Assembly: GCF_039543525.1 (NCBI RefSeq)
Contig: NZ_BAABJX010000032.1
Coordinates: forward strand, 124,001-188,000
Direction: 5' to 3'
DNA from: Algivirga pacifica
GTDB taxonomy: Bacteria; Bacteroidota; Bacteroidia; Cytophagales; Flammeovirgaceae
Length of the DNA: 64,000 bases
Part shown: positions 23,789-33,609 of the stretch, one piece after another
Layout of the letters: the number at the start of each line of letters is the position of its first letter
Position numbering within the stretch: position 1 is the first letter of the stretch
The notes under the pieces: model-generated
Database searches by the model: none
What the model was told of the DNA's origin: nothing
Seen by the model: the letters and a program-made list of their open reading frames with translations, nothing else
Translations under genes and position numbers: made by a program

Positions 23789-26700
23789 TTAAGCTTGCTC
23801 CTCAATCCACTTTCTAGCATTCACGAATGCCTCGATCCAAGGAGATACCTCATGCGCTTCTTTACCAGGATAATATGCCCAGTTCCAAGGGAAGATTGCT
23901 CTTTCCAAGTGAGGCATCATCACCAAGTGACGACCATCTGCAGAACATAGTGCCGCTGCATCGAAGTCAGAACCGTTAGGGTTTGCAGGATAGTTGCTAT
24001 AGCTGTACTTACCAGCGATATCATACTTATCAGCACCGTAAGGAAGGTCAAACTTACCTTCACCGTGTGCTACCCATACACCCAGTCTTGATCCTTTCAA
24101 GGACTGTAGCATGATCGACTTTGTATCCTCTGCAATGCTCATGTTTACGAAACCAGACTCGAATTTATGAGAGTTGTTATGCAACATGCGTGGTTTTTCC
24201 TCGTGCTCAGGAACTACCAAATCCAATTCTACCATTGCCTGACAACCGTTACATACACCCAAAGACAACGTATCCTTACGAGCATAGAAGTTATCCAATG
24301 CTGCTTTCGCCTTTTCGTTGTAAAGGAATGCTCCAGCCCATCCTTTTGCAGAACCCAATACATCAGAGTTAGAGAAACCACCTACGAAAACAATCATGTT
24401 TACGTCGGAAAGATCCTCTCTTCCTGCAATCAAGTCCGTCATATGAACGTCTTTCACGTCAAATCCTGCAAGGTATAAAGAGTAAGCCATCTCACGGTCA
24501 CCGTTCACCCCTTTCTCACGGATGATCGCTGCCTTCACACCTGAATTACCCTCACGGTCTTGTGTCAGACCAAGATCTGCCAACTTACCCGTAAATCCTT
24601 CAGGGAACGTATATTTCAATGGAGTCTTGTCATAGTTCTCGTAACGCTCTAGCGCTAGTTCGTCTCCAGACTGCTTTCTATCCAATAGGTAAGAAGTCTT
24701 TGTCCATACATCTCTCAATGCTGGGATATCGAAGCTGTTGGCTGTTCCGTTCAAGACCACTGAAAGGTCTGTTCCTTCTACTGCCTCACCAATCTCGTGG
24801 AAAGTAACCCCTGCTGCAGTCAATGCACTGCTTACTACTTCTGCATTGTTCGCCTGAATCAATACCGATGGCTTCTCGGAGAATAGTACGCGGATCAGGT
24901 CTTCCTCACCCAACGCAGAGATATCGATATTCATACCTACGTTCTGCTCTGCAAAACACATCTCCAATAAAGCGGTGATCATACCCCCTGCCGAGATATC
25001 GTGTCCTGCTACAATCTCTCCTGCTTCGATTAGTTCTTGCAGTGTGTTGAATACAGTCTTGAAGTAAGTAGCATCCTGAGGTGTAGGAACCTCTGTACCT
25101 ACTTTATTCACGACCTGTGCCAATGTAGAACCACCCAAGTGGAACGCATCGTTTGCGAAATCTACATAGAATACTTTCTTACCTACTTGTGCTACCGGCT
25201 CAACGATTTTCTTCAAGTCACTTACTTCTCCTACTGAAGAAATAATCACTGTACCTGGAGAGTATACTTTGTCATCTCCGTACTTCTGTGTCATTGAAAG
25301 GGAATCCTTACCAGTAGGGATGTTGATCCCCAACCCACAAGCGAAGTCAGAACATGCTTCCACTGCTTTGTACAAGCGAGCGTCCTCTCCTTCGTTCTTA
25401 CAAGGCCACATCCAGTTTGCTGACAACGATACATTCGCCAACTTGTCTGTCAATGGAGCCCAAACAAGGTTTGTCAATGCCTCAGCAATCGCATTCTTAG
25501 AACCTGCAGCAGGGTCTACCAATGCCGCTACCGGAGCGTGACCAATTGTTGTTGCGATCGCATGCTTACCACGGTAATCTACCGCCATCGCTCCTACGTT
25601 GTTCAATGGCAACTGTAGTGCACCTGCTGTTTGCTGCTTCGCTACACGTCCTGTTACCGAACGGTCTACTTTGTTTGTCAACCAGTCCTTAGAAGCAACT
25701 GCCTCCAATTGCAATACCTGGTTCACATACTCATTTAATTTATCTGCCTCATAGCTTACGTCCTTGAACGTATTCGCTATTGTTTTATCATCCAATACTG
25801 TCTTTGGTGCTTTGCCAAAGAAGTTCTCCAACGGAAGATCGATTGGGTTCTTACCCGTCTTCTCGTCTTTTACGGTGAAGTGTAGATCGTTTGTCGTCTC
25901 TCCTACGATATACATAGGTGCGCGCTCACGCTCTGCTACACGCTTCAACGTGTCAATGTTTTCTTGCTTGATCACCAATCCCATTCTCTCCTGAGACTCG
26001 TTACCGATGATCTCTTTTGAAGAAAGTGTTGGATCTCCTACCGGAAGCTTGTTCAGGTCGATTACTCCTCCTGTTTCCTCGATCAACTCTGACAGGCAGT
26101 TCAAGTGTCCACCTGCACCGTGATCGTGAATAGAAACGATAGGGTTCTCATCAGACTCTACCATCGCTCTGATCGCGTTATACACACGTTTCTGCATCTC
26201 AGGGTTAGAACGTTGGATAGCGTTCAACTCAATCGAGTTAGAGAACTCACCAGTCGCTACAGAAGAAACGGCACCACCGCCCATACCGATGCGATAGTTA
26301 TCACCACCCATTACGACTACTTTGTCTCCTGCGTCTGGCTTGTTTTTCAAGGCATGCTCTTTTACCGCCATACCTACACCACCAGCCATCATGATTACTT
26401 TGTCGTAACCAAATTTCTTCGCTTCCTCAAAGTGCTCGAAAGTCAATACTGAACCAGAGATCAATGGCTGACCAAACTTGTTACCGAAGTCAGAAGCACC
26501 ATTTGAAGCCTTGATCAGGATCTCCATTGGAGTTTGGTACAACCAAGGTCTTTCTTCTGTTGCCTGCTCCCATGCTCTATCCTCTTCCAAACGAGAATAA
26601 GAAGTCATATATACTGCAGTACCTGCCAAAGGAATAGAACCTGTACCACCCGCAAAACGGTCACGGATCTCACCTCCTGAACCTGTTGCAGCACCATTGA

Positions 26701-27475
26701 AAGGCTCTACAGTCGTAGGGAAGTTATGTGTTTCGGCTTTAAGGGATAATACGGAATCAATTTCCTTAGGAGAGAAGAAGTCTGGCTTGTCTTGTGTTTT
26801 TGGAGCGAACTGCTCCGCTTTTGGTCCCTTTACAAACGCTACGTTGTCTTTATAGGCAGACACTAGGTTATCAGGGGATACTTGTGATGTTTTCTTAATC
26901 AACTGGAACAGAGATGATGGTTTTTCCTCTCCATCCACAATAAAGATTCCATTGAAAATCTTATGGCGACAATGCTCTGAGTTTACTTGTGCAAACCCGT
27001 ATACTTCTGAATCCGTCAACTTACGTCCCAACTTCTCACTTACCTCTTTCAAGTAAGCTACTTCGTCTTCGCTCAACGCCAATCCTTCGGCAGCATTGTA
27101 AGCATCGATATCTTCAATGTACTGTACTGGTTCTGGCTCCAGATCGATCTGGAATACCGTTTGGTCCAGCCCTTCATACAACGCTTGTAGCATCGGGTCA
27201 AAATCAGCCGTCTTGTCTGATTCTACCTTGGTGAATTCCTCCATACGAAGCAATCCTTCAATTCCCATATTCTGGGTAATTTCCACAGCATTGGTACTCC
27301 ATGGCGTCAGCATCTCTTTACGAGGGCCTACAAACCAGCCCTCAAGCGTTTCCGCCTCCAGCTTTTCTGCATTTCCGAACAACCATTTAAGACGAGCGAC
27401 ATGCTCTTCAGTAAGTGTGTTGGTGGCATGAACTGCGAATACGTTATCATGAGCACCTTGAAAGAATAAGATCAT
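23789..27475 (-). CDS. purL: Phosphoribosylformylglycinamidine synthase
   Basis: Fourth step of purine synthesis: converts FGAR to FGAM using ATP and glutamine. This is the large single-chain type (1228 residues; E. coli has about 1295). The N-terminal PurS-like part includes NSEHCRHKIFNG. The first ATP-binding half has KAETHNFPTTVEPFNGAATG then GSGGEIRD and GGVGMAV. An inactive second half follows. The C-terminal glutamine amidotransferase has the nucleophile Cys in LGVCNGCQAM, and AHGEGKF with PNGSDF. It is a stand-alone gene on the minus strand. Confidence 0.98.
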   Translation of the reverse strand: MILFFQGAHDNVFAVHATNTLTEEHVARLKWLFGNAEKLEAETLEGWFVGPRKEMLTPWSTNAVEITQNMGIEGLLRMEEFTKVESDKTADFDPMLQALYEGLDQTVFQIDLEPEPVQYIEDIDAYNAAEGLALSEDEVAYLKEVSEKLGRKLTDSEVYGFAQVNSEHCRHKIFNGIFIVDGEEKPSSLFQLIKKTSQVSPDNLVSAYKDNVAFVKGPKAEQFAPKTQDKPDFFSPKEIDSVLSLKAETHNFPTTVEPFNGAATGSGGEIRDRFAGGTGSIPLAGTAVYMTSYSRLEEDRAWEQATEERPWLYQTPMEILIKASNGASDFGNKFGQPLISGSVLTFEHFEEAKKFGYDKVIMMAGGVGMAVKEHALKNKPDAGDKVVVMGGDNYRIGMGGGAVSSVATGEFSNSIELNAIQRSNPEMQKRVYNAIRAMVESDENPIVSIHDHGAGGHLNCLSELIEETGGVIDLNKLPVGDPTLSSKEIIGNESQERMGLVIKQENIDTLKRVAERERAPMYIVGETTNDLHFTVKDEKTGKNPIDLPLENFFGKAPKTVLDDKTIANTFKDVSYEADKLNEYVNQVLQLEAVASKDWLTNKVDRSVTGRVAKQQTAGALQLPLNNVGAMAVDYRGKHAIATTIGHAPVAALVDPAAGSKNAIAEALTNLVWAPLTDKLANVSLSANWMWPCKNEGEDARLYKAVEACSDFACGLGINIPTGKDSLSMTQKYGDDKVYSPGTVIISSVGEVSDLKKIVEPVAQVGKKVFYVDFANDAFHLGGSTLAQVVNKVGTEVPTPQDATYFKTVFNTLQELIEAGEIVAGHDISAGGMITALLEMCFAEQNVGMNIDISALGEEDLIRVLFSEKPSVLIQANNAEVVSSALTAAGVTFHEIGEAVEGTDLSVVLNGTANSFDIPALRDVWTKTSYLLDRKQSGDELALERYENYDKTPLKYTFPEGFTGKLADLGLTQDREGNSGVKAAIIREKGVNGDREMAYSLYLAGFDVKDVHMTDLIAGREDLSDVNMIVFVGGFSNSDVLGSAKGWAGAFLYNEKAKAALDNFYARKDTLSLGVCNGCQAMVELDLVVPEHEEKPRMLHNNSHKFESGFVNMSIAEDTKSIMLQSLKGSRLGVWVAHGEGKFDLPYGADKYDIAGKYSYSNYPANPNGSDFDAAALCSADGRHLVMMPHLERAIFPWNWAYYPGKEAHEVSPWIEAFVNARKWIEEQA

Positions 27476-27517
27476 TTTAAATGAATGATTTGTTAATTAG
27501 CCATCACAATTTTGCGG

Positions 27518-27525
27518 CAAAATTA
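27518..27525 (-). promoter_or_regulatory. Putative -7 promoter element of purL (TAATTTTG)
   Basis: Reads TAATTTTG on the minus strand, an exact TAnnTTTG match about 43 bases before the purL ATG. The -33 position has only a weak TTG (in AAATTGTTCC). Confidence 0.45.
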
Positions 27526-27724
27526 AGGGAAAATTGGACAGGAACAATTTTATGAAGAGATAAAAGGTAAAAAACTATTTTCAATTATTGATTAATACGG
27601 TTAAAAAGGATTACTCCCTGCCCCACTCCACCTCCTGCTTTCCCTTATCTAACATTGCACTATCCTTAGAAACGATTTTATATTTACAGTTGTTTAACCT
27701 TAAGCTGAGTTAATTTACGATGTT

Positions 27725-28531
27725 ATGAAGCTAAGGCAACTTATTCTATTCTCTATTTTACTACTGTATGGCTGTACTGAGGCATTTGATTTCAGCACAG
27801 TATCCACAGAACTGGATCAACGTTATCAAAACACGATTCAGAAGCAACTTGCTGCCTTAGAAGAAGGTGAGAAAAATACGAGAACCCTTGATTTCCCGAT
27901 CTCCTTTGCGCTTTTCAGTGACACTCATATGTCCTTCAATAAACTGGATAAAGCAATACAGATTGTAAATGCTAATCCCGACATACGCTTTATTATTCAT
28001 GCGGGAGATATTGCAGACAATGGCATTCTAAGGGAATATATTTTATTCCATAATACGATGAAAGGCCTATCGGCACCATACTTTACTGTCATCGGAAATC
28101 ATGATTACTTATTGAATGGAGAAGATATTTATACACAGATGTTTGGTCCCATTAACTACTCAATAAAAATCAATGGGTTATATATTATATTCTTTGATAA
28201 TGTACGATGGGAAAGTGGACAAGAACCCGATTTCGAATGGCTGGACAACACCTTGAAAACTATTCCTTCAGAAGCAAAAAAACTAGTCGTCAGTCACCTC
28301 CCCCCTTGGTCTGGAGAATTGGATGAACCCCAACAACAACGCTATATCAATGCCATGAGAGAAGCTGAAACTACCTTATCCTTACACGGACATATTGGAA
28401 AGTTCACTTTTGGCACTCCTTACCAGGACGATATCCCTTACCTAACAGTAGATATGAATGAGACCGACTATTTTGCGGTTATCCATATTTATGCCGATAG
28501 TTTACAAGTCGAAAAAATCCCAATCCCTTAA
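27725..28531 (+). CDS. Calcineurin-like metallophosphoesterase lipoprotein
   Basis: The signal LILFSILLLYGC is a lipobox with Cys16. The catalytic motifs are in order: FSDTHM (DxH, with Thr), HAGDIADNG (GDxxDxG), VIGNHDYL (GNHD), VVSHLPPW and LSLHGHIGKF (GHxH variant, GHIG, lacking the usual second His). A binuclear metal site is therefore mostly present. Cell-envelope location is expected. The substrate is unknown; relatives hydrolyse nucleotides, phospholipids or cell-wall precursors. The next gene starts 3 bases after the stop, so the two are an operon. Confidence 0.9.
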   Translation: MKLRQLILFSILLLYGCTEAFDFSTVSTELDQRYQNTIQKQLAALEEGEKNTRTLDFPISFALFSDTHMSFNKLDKAIQIVNANPDIRFIIHAGDIADNGILREYILFHNTMKGLSAPYFTVIGNHDYLLNGEDIYTQMFGPINYSIKINGLYIIFFDNVRWESGQEPDFEWLDNTLKTIPSEAKKLVVSHLPPWSGELDEPQQQRYINAMREAETTLSLHGHIGKFTFGTPYQDDIPYLTVDMNETDYFAVIHIYADSLQVEKIPIP

Positions 28532-28534
28532 AAT

Positions 28535-29140
28535 ATGTCAGTAAGCTGCTCTTCTTTTATAAAAAAATATCTGCTTCTGTTGTTCTTTCTGGCATTATGG
28601 CTATTAGGAAGCAACTCCGTTCAGGCACAAGATCGAAAGTGGTATATTCCCAGTCATGCCAAAGTACAATATGCGGGAATTACTGGTTGGCTTGCTGTTG
28701 GTCCGGGGTATGAGATCGGGAAGAAGAACTGGTGGCAAATAGACGCATTATACGGATATGTTCCAGAAAGTATTGGAGGACAAAGAAGCCATCACCTCTC
28801 CCTCAAAAACACCTTCAAGCTTATCCAACCTCAACTGAGTGAAAAGTTCAAGCTCTTCCCTACTTTGGGGCTGACTACCAGTTTTGATATCAATGGGGAT
28901 GCCGATTGGCAATTAGCTTCTCTATTTTACCCAGGGTATTATGACATTACTAATGCCATTGTATTTTACCCCTTTGGAGGTATAGGTGCCGAATATCAAT
29001 TGTCAGCAAGCTTTATTGATCATATAGGATTCTTTGCCGAAGGAGGAGCCTATGCACCACATCTACAAGATCTATTTATCGGGAATGTCAAGGCCAAAGA
29101 AATTTTCAGTTTAGGATTAGGCATCAATCTTTTTTTCTAA
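28535..29140 (+). CDS. Secreted outer-membrane-like protein, unknown function
   Basis: A hydrophobic signal (LLLLFFLALWLLGSNSVQA then Q) is followed by about 165 residues with alternating aromatic beta-strand character (KVQYAGITGWLAVGPGYEIG, WWQIDALYGYVP, GLTTSFDI, FGGIGAEYQLS, FFAEGGAYAP) and a C-terminal Phe-Phe. It fits a small eight-strand outer-membrane barrel. Its start is 3 bases from the phosphoesterase stop, so the two products are probably made together at the outer membrane. No named family is recognised. Confidence 0.75.
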   Translation: MSVSCSSFIKKYLLLLFFLALWLLGSNSVQAQDRKWYIPSHAKVQYAGITGWLAVGPGYEIGKKNWWQIDALYGYVPESIGGQRSHHLSLKNTFKLIQPQLSEKFKLFPTLGLTTSFDINGDADWQLASLFYPGYYDITNAIVFYPFGGIGAEYQLSASFIDHIGFFAEGGAYAPHLQDLFIGNVKAKEIFSLGLGINLFF

Positions 29141-29167
29141 AAAATCGCACGTAATAAATCTTTACTA

Positions 29168-29200
29168 TTCTCTTATTCTTCAGGTAAGAGAAGACTTTTT
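29168..29200 (+). terminator. Intrinsic terminator of the phosphoesterase operon
   Basis: TTCTCTTA and TAAGAGAA form an 8-bp stem over a 9-base loop, followed by GACTTTTT, 27 bases past the stop at 29140. Confidence 0.65.
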
Positions 29201-29472
29201 CAACACAACCTTACGAGGCTTTTTTCAAGATTATTTAGGAGACAACTCATAAGACCACTCCTCTAACTGCCCCCTCCCTAAGCCCTTTATAGAAAGACCT
29301 ATTTCCTCTAAAAAAACTTACACCGTATTATTTTTTGAACGATTAAAGAAAATGATTCTTCGTGGAACAGTGGAACATTTCTGTCAAAAACCAATTGAAT
29401 TAAATGCCTTAATATTGATCAAGTCATCGCCAACAAACTATTAAATGATCACGAAATTTAACTTCTGGAACT

Positions 29473-29694
29473 ATGAATCATCAACTTCAATTAACCCTAT
29501 TATCCTGTTTTGGTGAAAAAGTAGCAGAACTGGAGCTTCCTAATTGCTTTTTGGAACTATACTGCTGTGAAGGCTACCTCTTAGAAATAGAGTATGATGA
29601 ACATAAAAAAGAGATCAAACATATACGAGAACAAACAGACCTGGATTGGCTACTTGCCTATGTGAATAGCCTGCAGCTTCCGTTAGCCTACTAA
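29473..29694 (+). CDS. Small hypothetical protein
   Basis: A 73-residue acidic protein (MNHQLQLTLLSCFGEK ... LLAYVNSLQLPLAY) with no signal peptide, membrane segment or known motif; it has three Cys (LLSC, NCF, YCC). The preceding 332 bases (29141-29472) hold only the operon terminator and no other gene. A dispersed GTTGA-family repeat begins at its stop codon. Support is an intact ATG-initiated frame and protein-like composition only, so it may not be real. Confidence 0.45.
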   Translation: MNHQLQLTLLSCFGEKVAELELPNCFLELYCCEGYLLEIEYDEHKKEIKHIREQTDLDWLLAYVNSLQLPLAY

Positions 29695-29892
29695 TGTTCA
29701 TGTTGTTTAGTTGAGCTTCGCTCGTTCATGATGTTTAGTTGAATTGTTGAATTGAGCTTCGCTCCATTACATGGCGTATTAATTAGAGTTGATCTTGGTT
29801 GTTTACATATACAATCAACGATTCAACTCAAATCAACGGTTCAACTCAATACAAAGTATTGAAATTCAACGATTCAACATAGATTAACGAGT
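29695..29892. repeat. GTTGA-family dispersed repeat, copy A
   Basis: The left half holds GTTTAGTTGA words and two GAGCTTCGCTC mini-hairpins (29713-29723 and 29754-29764) plus CCATTACATGGCGT. The right half holds the reverse-complement words (AATCAACGATTCAACTC, AATCAACGGTTCAACTC, ATTCAACGATTCAAC). The whole forms a long imperfect hairpin just after the 73-residue frame. Confidence 0.8.
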
Positions 29893-29986
29893 ACTACTAT
29901 AGCAATAATAGTCATAAGCTGCTTTAACCTTCTAATTTTTCTTGTTGGGCTTTTTATTCAAAGAAGGTTAACATTTTTATACTATA

Positions 29987-30025
29987 CAGCCCTTTCTAAC
30001 GGGAGTCAAGAAAGGGCTGCTTTTT
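29987..30025. terminator. Terminator hairpin between convergent genes
   Basis: CAGCCCTTTCT and AGAAAGGGCTG form a perfect 11-bp stem over an 11-base loop, followed by CTTTTTC on the plus strand. On the minus strand it lies about 50 bases past the stop of the TPR-SpoIIE gene. Confidence 0.8.
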
Positions 30026-30070
30026 CATCTCTTAGAGCTTGTTTAGAACACTGATTCAGACAAGTTCTTA

Positions 30071-32290
30071 TTATATTTTAGAAGGCATTTCCTCCAAAGC
30101 TTGATAGGTTGAAGTCTTCTGACTGTTGTGCTCTAAGCTATAAACATTACAGCAAGCCCCAAACACTAAAATATCATCTGTCTGGTCCTCATCTCCTTTC
30201 CATTGTAGATGTAAACGATCAAGTTCCTGGAATTGTCGTTGCATCGGTAAGTGATGAATCTTCTCTATCACCTTTCGGAAACGACGAGAAAGGAGTTTCT
30301 TTCCTCTTCTTCCTCCAAACTGATCTTGATACCCATCAGAATACATATAAAACGTTAAATCTGTACTAAGATCAATCTCATGCACCACGTATTTCCCTTT
30401 GTTCTTCTTCAGCAGGTCAAACTTGGTCTTGTCCCCTCTCAACTTGCACATGGTATTCCCTCTAAAATAGATTAATGGAATACCCGAAGATGCAAACCTT
30501 AACACACCCTTTTGTCGATTAATCACACAGATTCCCATCTCCATACTATCGAAACTTTTGGTTTCTGTAGGCTTTAGATGCTCTTCCAGTACTTCCCCTA
30601 CCTTCATTAAGATATCACTAGGATCCTTGAGTTTCTTCTGGATAACACTTTCCCGTAAAATACTATTCCCTAAAACACTCATAAAGGCACCAGACACTCC
30701 ATGCCCTGTACAGTCCGCTACCACGAAGAAGTCCAGGTGCTCTCCATCAATTTCTTCTGTATGCATCCAATAGAAATCTCCACTCACGTATTGCATGGGT
30801 TTGTAAAGGATAAAGTGCTCAGAGAAGCACCCTTCTATATCCCTCTCCAATGGAAGAAGAGCCGACTGTATTGTACTGGCATAGCTTAAGCTATCCTCCA
30901 AGTCCTCCTTCTTGATCTGTAGCTCCCGACTGACCTCTTGTAAATGTTGTTTTTGTTCCAACAGTAACTGTTGCTTTTCCTGCAAGTCAATATTGGTGCT
31001 ACTCAATTCCATATTGGCGATACGCTTTCGTTTATTCTCCAAGTATAATACTAAAGCAAATACACAAAAGATCAGTAAAGAAAAGACAACAATATACCCC
31101 AATACCTTTTGCCAAAAGATCACAGACTCCTGTTCTTTGTTCTCCTGTTTAAGGTCTTTATTCTCTTCTTCCTTTTGCTCCAACTGATAAGTATTCTCCA
31201 ACTTTCGGATTACCCCTTCTTTTTCCTTTGTATAGAGACTATCATTAAGCACTTTAAGTCGATGTAGATACTCAAAAGCTTTCTCATAATTATTTGACTT
31301 ATGATACAGGTGGTATAAATCATCATAAGCAACAGGCAACAATTCAATCATTTTCGCCTCTTCTGCGATAGCCAATCCTGACTTTAACAATCTCTCACCC
31401 TTAGAGATCAGTCCCATTTCACGATAGCACTGTCCAAGAGCGATATCAACTGCAGCCATTCCTCTATTAAAGTGAATTTCCTGCGCTCCCTGCTGAGCTA
31501 TACGGAGATGCTGTAATGCCAACCGATACTCTTCTCTTAGTCGATATGCATTCCCCAGCTTATACTCCGCCCATACCTTACCATACGTAAACCCATCTTT
31601 CCCCCAATAGTCTAAGGCATTTTCAAAACGCTCAATAGCCTTCAGGGTACTATCCTGCATCAGGAACATATTCCCCATATTCACACTAACGGTGGCAAGT
31701 GACTGTAAATCTCCCAGTCTTTGGGCAACCTTCATCCCCTTCATATAATAACTCTCTGCCAACATATAATTGGCCCTCACCAAAAATACATGCCCTAGCC
31801 CATTATAAGCAGACATAAACTCCTTATCATCAGGTAAGTCCTGACACATCCTCAAAGCCTTATAATGACTTTTTTGGGCTTCGACATGACGCCCTGTGAC
31901 CCTGTAGAGATTACCTAACAAGTTGTAAGCATGTATTTGAACACTATCTACCGGCCCTTTACCGTATAGTTCCAGTCCCTGTTTCAATAATCCAATTGCC
32001 CGATCTATTTTCCCTAGCTTAAACTCCGCCATACCCACCTGTATATGCCCCATGAGTTGACCCTTTTTCCAACCGTGGGTCTCCGAATAAGCAATAATAC
32101 GTTTACCGTGATAAATACTAAGGGAAGGATTGAACGTAACGTCTACATTTGTTTTCTGATATACAGTATAGACATCAGCCGTATCAAGAATAGCCAAAGA
32201 GTCTGCCTTCACCCCTCCAAAAGAAGGGAAGTTTTTCATTAACAATAAGATAGTCAGAACGATTAGTTTTGAATAACTATTGATACGCAT
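30071..32290 (-). CDS. TPR-sensor SpoIIE-family (PP2C) serine phosphatase
   Basis: An N-terminal signal is followed by six or so TPR units in the periplasm (for example GHIQVGMAEFKLGKIDRAIG and RYREMGLISKG-type repeats). A membrane helix lies near 395-420 (GYIVVFSLLIFCVFALVLYL), then a coiled coil (about 425-470) and a cytoplasmic SpoIIE phosphatase (about 470-710). Metal-binding acidic residues are visible in YVSGDFYWMH, DFFVVADCTGHGVSGAFMS, YMYSDGYQDQFGG and DEDQTDDILVFG. Such proteins sense an outside signal and dephosphorylate a target, often an anti-sigma antagonist, in the cytoplasm. The target is not in this window. Confidence 0.92.
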   Translation of the reverse strand: MRINSYSKLIVLTILLLMKNFPSFGGVKADSLAILDTADVYTVYQKTNVDVTFNPSLSIYHGKRIIAYSETHGWKKGQLMGHIQVGMAEFKLGKIDRAIGLLKQGLELYGKGPVDSVQIHAYNLLGNLYRVTGRHVEAQKSHYKALRMCQDLPDDKEFMSAYNGLGHVFLVRANYMLAESYYMKGMKVAQRLGDLQSLATVSVNMGNMFLMQDSTLKAIERFENALDYWGKDGFTYGKVWAEYKLGNAYRLREEYRLALQHLRIAQQGAQEIHFNRGMAAVDIALGQCYREMGLISKGERLLKSGLAIAEEAKMIELLPVAYDDLYHLYHKSNNYEKAFEYLHRLKVLNDSLYTKEKEGVIRKLENTYQLEQKEEENKDLKQENKEQESVIFWQKVLGYIVVFSLLIFCVFALVLYLENKRKRIANMELSSTNIDLQEKQQLLLEQKQHLQEVSRELQIKKEDLEDSLSYASTIQSALLPLERDIEGCFSEHFILYKPMQYVSGDFYWMHTEEIDGEHLDFFVVADCTGHGVSGAFMSVLGNSILRESVIQKKLKDPSDILMKVGEVLEEHLKPTETKSFDSMEMGICVINRQKGVLRFASSGIPLIYFRGNTMCKLRGDKTKFDLLKKNKGKYVVHEIDLSTDLTFYMYSDGYQDQFGGRRGKKLLSRRFRKVIEKIHHLPMQRQFQELDRLHLQWKGDEDQTDDILVFGACCNVYSLEHNSQKTSTYQALEEMPSKI

Positions 32291-32430
32291 TAGGCCATTC
32301 TACATTTAAGATAAAAGAAAGGAATATGGAGATGAAATAATACAAAAAAATATTGAAAACCTAATATGACTCACAAAGATTACAGTGATTTATTAAATAA
32401 AAACTTATGAAAAAGCCCACAATTTCAAAT

Positions 32431-33498
32431 TTACAATTTCTCTCTGATACATTGTTGTAAGGCATTCTGAAGAATTTTTTCATCACCCTTAGAGAATCTC
32501 ACCTGTATCGGCTGATAATACATAGGAATATCTTCCAAAATACTCTTATAGGTAGGATTCTGTAATTTCACAGCATCTTTTTCCGTGGTGAGCACCACCG
32601 GATTTCTCTTCTTAAACTGCTCGTAAGTATCCTTAATCTTATTGACAGCAGTCACATCATAATGGAAATGGTCATAATACTCTATATGTTCAATAATCCG
32701 ATACCCCATCGCTCTCAAATCTTCAATCAAAGGGCGAGTATTGGCGATTCCCGACACCAAAATCACATTCTTCTGTATTTCTTCCGGTAGGTCATTCCCA
32801 TGATAAAGTGGTACCCAACCGCTGTAAACAATACTACTGAAAATCACAGGTACCTCTGAACGGGTATACGCTCCTACAGCATTAGAAATATCTTCCTTTT
32901 GCTCATAAGTCAGAGAGGTTGGACATTTGGTAACAATCACCAAGTCTGCTCTTTTAGCACCGGCCCTTCTTTCCCTTAAGCGTCCAGCCGGCAATATATA
33001 GTCCTCAAAAAAAGGCCTGTTATATTCTGTCAATAGAATATTAAAGTCCCTATGAATCATTCGATGCTGATAAGCATCATCCAACAACAACAGCTGTAAA
33101 TCTGTCCAATGCCTTAGCATTTCTGTGGTGGCCAGTGCTCTTTTTTCTCCCACTGCCACTCTCACCTCCTTACCAAACTTCATCCAATATTGCATAGGTT
33201 CATCCCCTATGGTCAATGCAGAAGCATGTTCATCGGCCATCCTCACGCCTCTTGTTTTCCTACCATATCCTCTACTTAACACGCCTATTTTATAGCGGTC
33301 TTTAAGCATTCTGATAAGGTATTCCACATGGGGGGTCTTGCCCGTTCCTCCCACGGATAAATTTCCCACACTAATAATAGGAATGTGAAAATCTTCCACA
33401 TCTCTCCATCCTATATCAAAAGAATGATTACGGGTATGTGTGGCAGCATCATATAAGGCTGAAAAGGGGAGTAATATTTTTTTGAAAAGGCGATGCAT
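32431..33498 (-). CDS. lpxK: Tetraacyldisaccharide 4'-kinase
   Basis: Phosphorylates the 4' position of the lipid A disaccharide at the inner face of the cytoplasmic membrane. The P-loop-type motif SVGNLSVGGTGKTPHVEY lies at about 43-60. RGYGRKTRG, GDEPMQYW, LLLDDAYQHR and LTEYNRPFFEDYILPAGRLR all match LpxK. VLTTEKDAVKL near the C-terminus completes the family pattern. The 355-residue length is typical. The N-terminal amphipathic stretch (FKKILLPFSALYDAA) is the membrane-binding helix. It follows sucC on the same strand, separated by a terminator. Confidence 0.96.
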   Translation of the reverse strand: MHRLFKKILLPFSALYDAATHTRNHSFDIGWRDVEDFHIPIISVGNLSVGGTGKTPHVEYLIRMLKDRYKIGVLSRGYGRKTRGVRMADEHASALTIGDEPMQYWMKFGKEVRVAVGEKRALATTEMLRHWTDLQLLLLDDAYQHRMIHRDFNILLTEYNRPFFEDYILPAGRLRERRAGAKRADLVIVTKCPTSLTYEQKEDISNAVGAYTRSEVPVIFSSIVYSGWVPLYHGNDLPEEIQKNVILVSGIANTRPLIEDLRAMGYRIIEHIEYYDHFHYDVTAVNKIKDTYEQFKKRNPVVLTTEKDAVKLQNPTYKSILEDIPMYYQPIQVRFSKGDEKILQNALQQCIREKL

Positions 33499-33541
33499 AG
33501 CTTTAGCGATTTGTTTGATTGTAATTACGGAAATAAAATAA

Positions 33542-33577
33542 GGAAGCCTGTTTATTCATACAAATAAACAGGCTTCC
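33542..33577 (-). terminator. Intrinsic terminator of sucC
   Basis: GGAAGCCTGTTTATT and AATAAACAGGCTTCC pair perfectly (15 bp, 6-base loop). On the minus strand TTATTTTATTT follows. It lies 33 bases past the sucC stop and upstream of lpxK. Confidence 0.8.
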
Positions 33578-33609
33578 AGAAACTTTATTTCTATCAATCA
33601 GAAAAAGGA

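Noticed and set aside
25764..25994. Plus-strand frames within purL
   Set aside because: All lie antisense to strongly conserved purL motifs and show no independent start signals or motifs.
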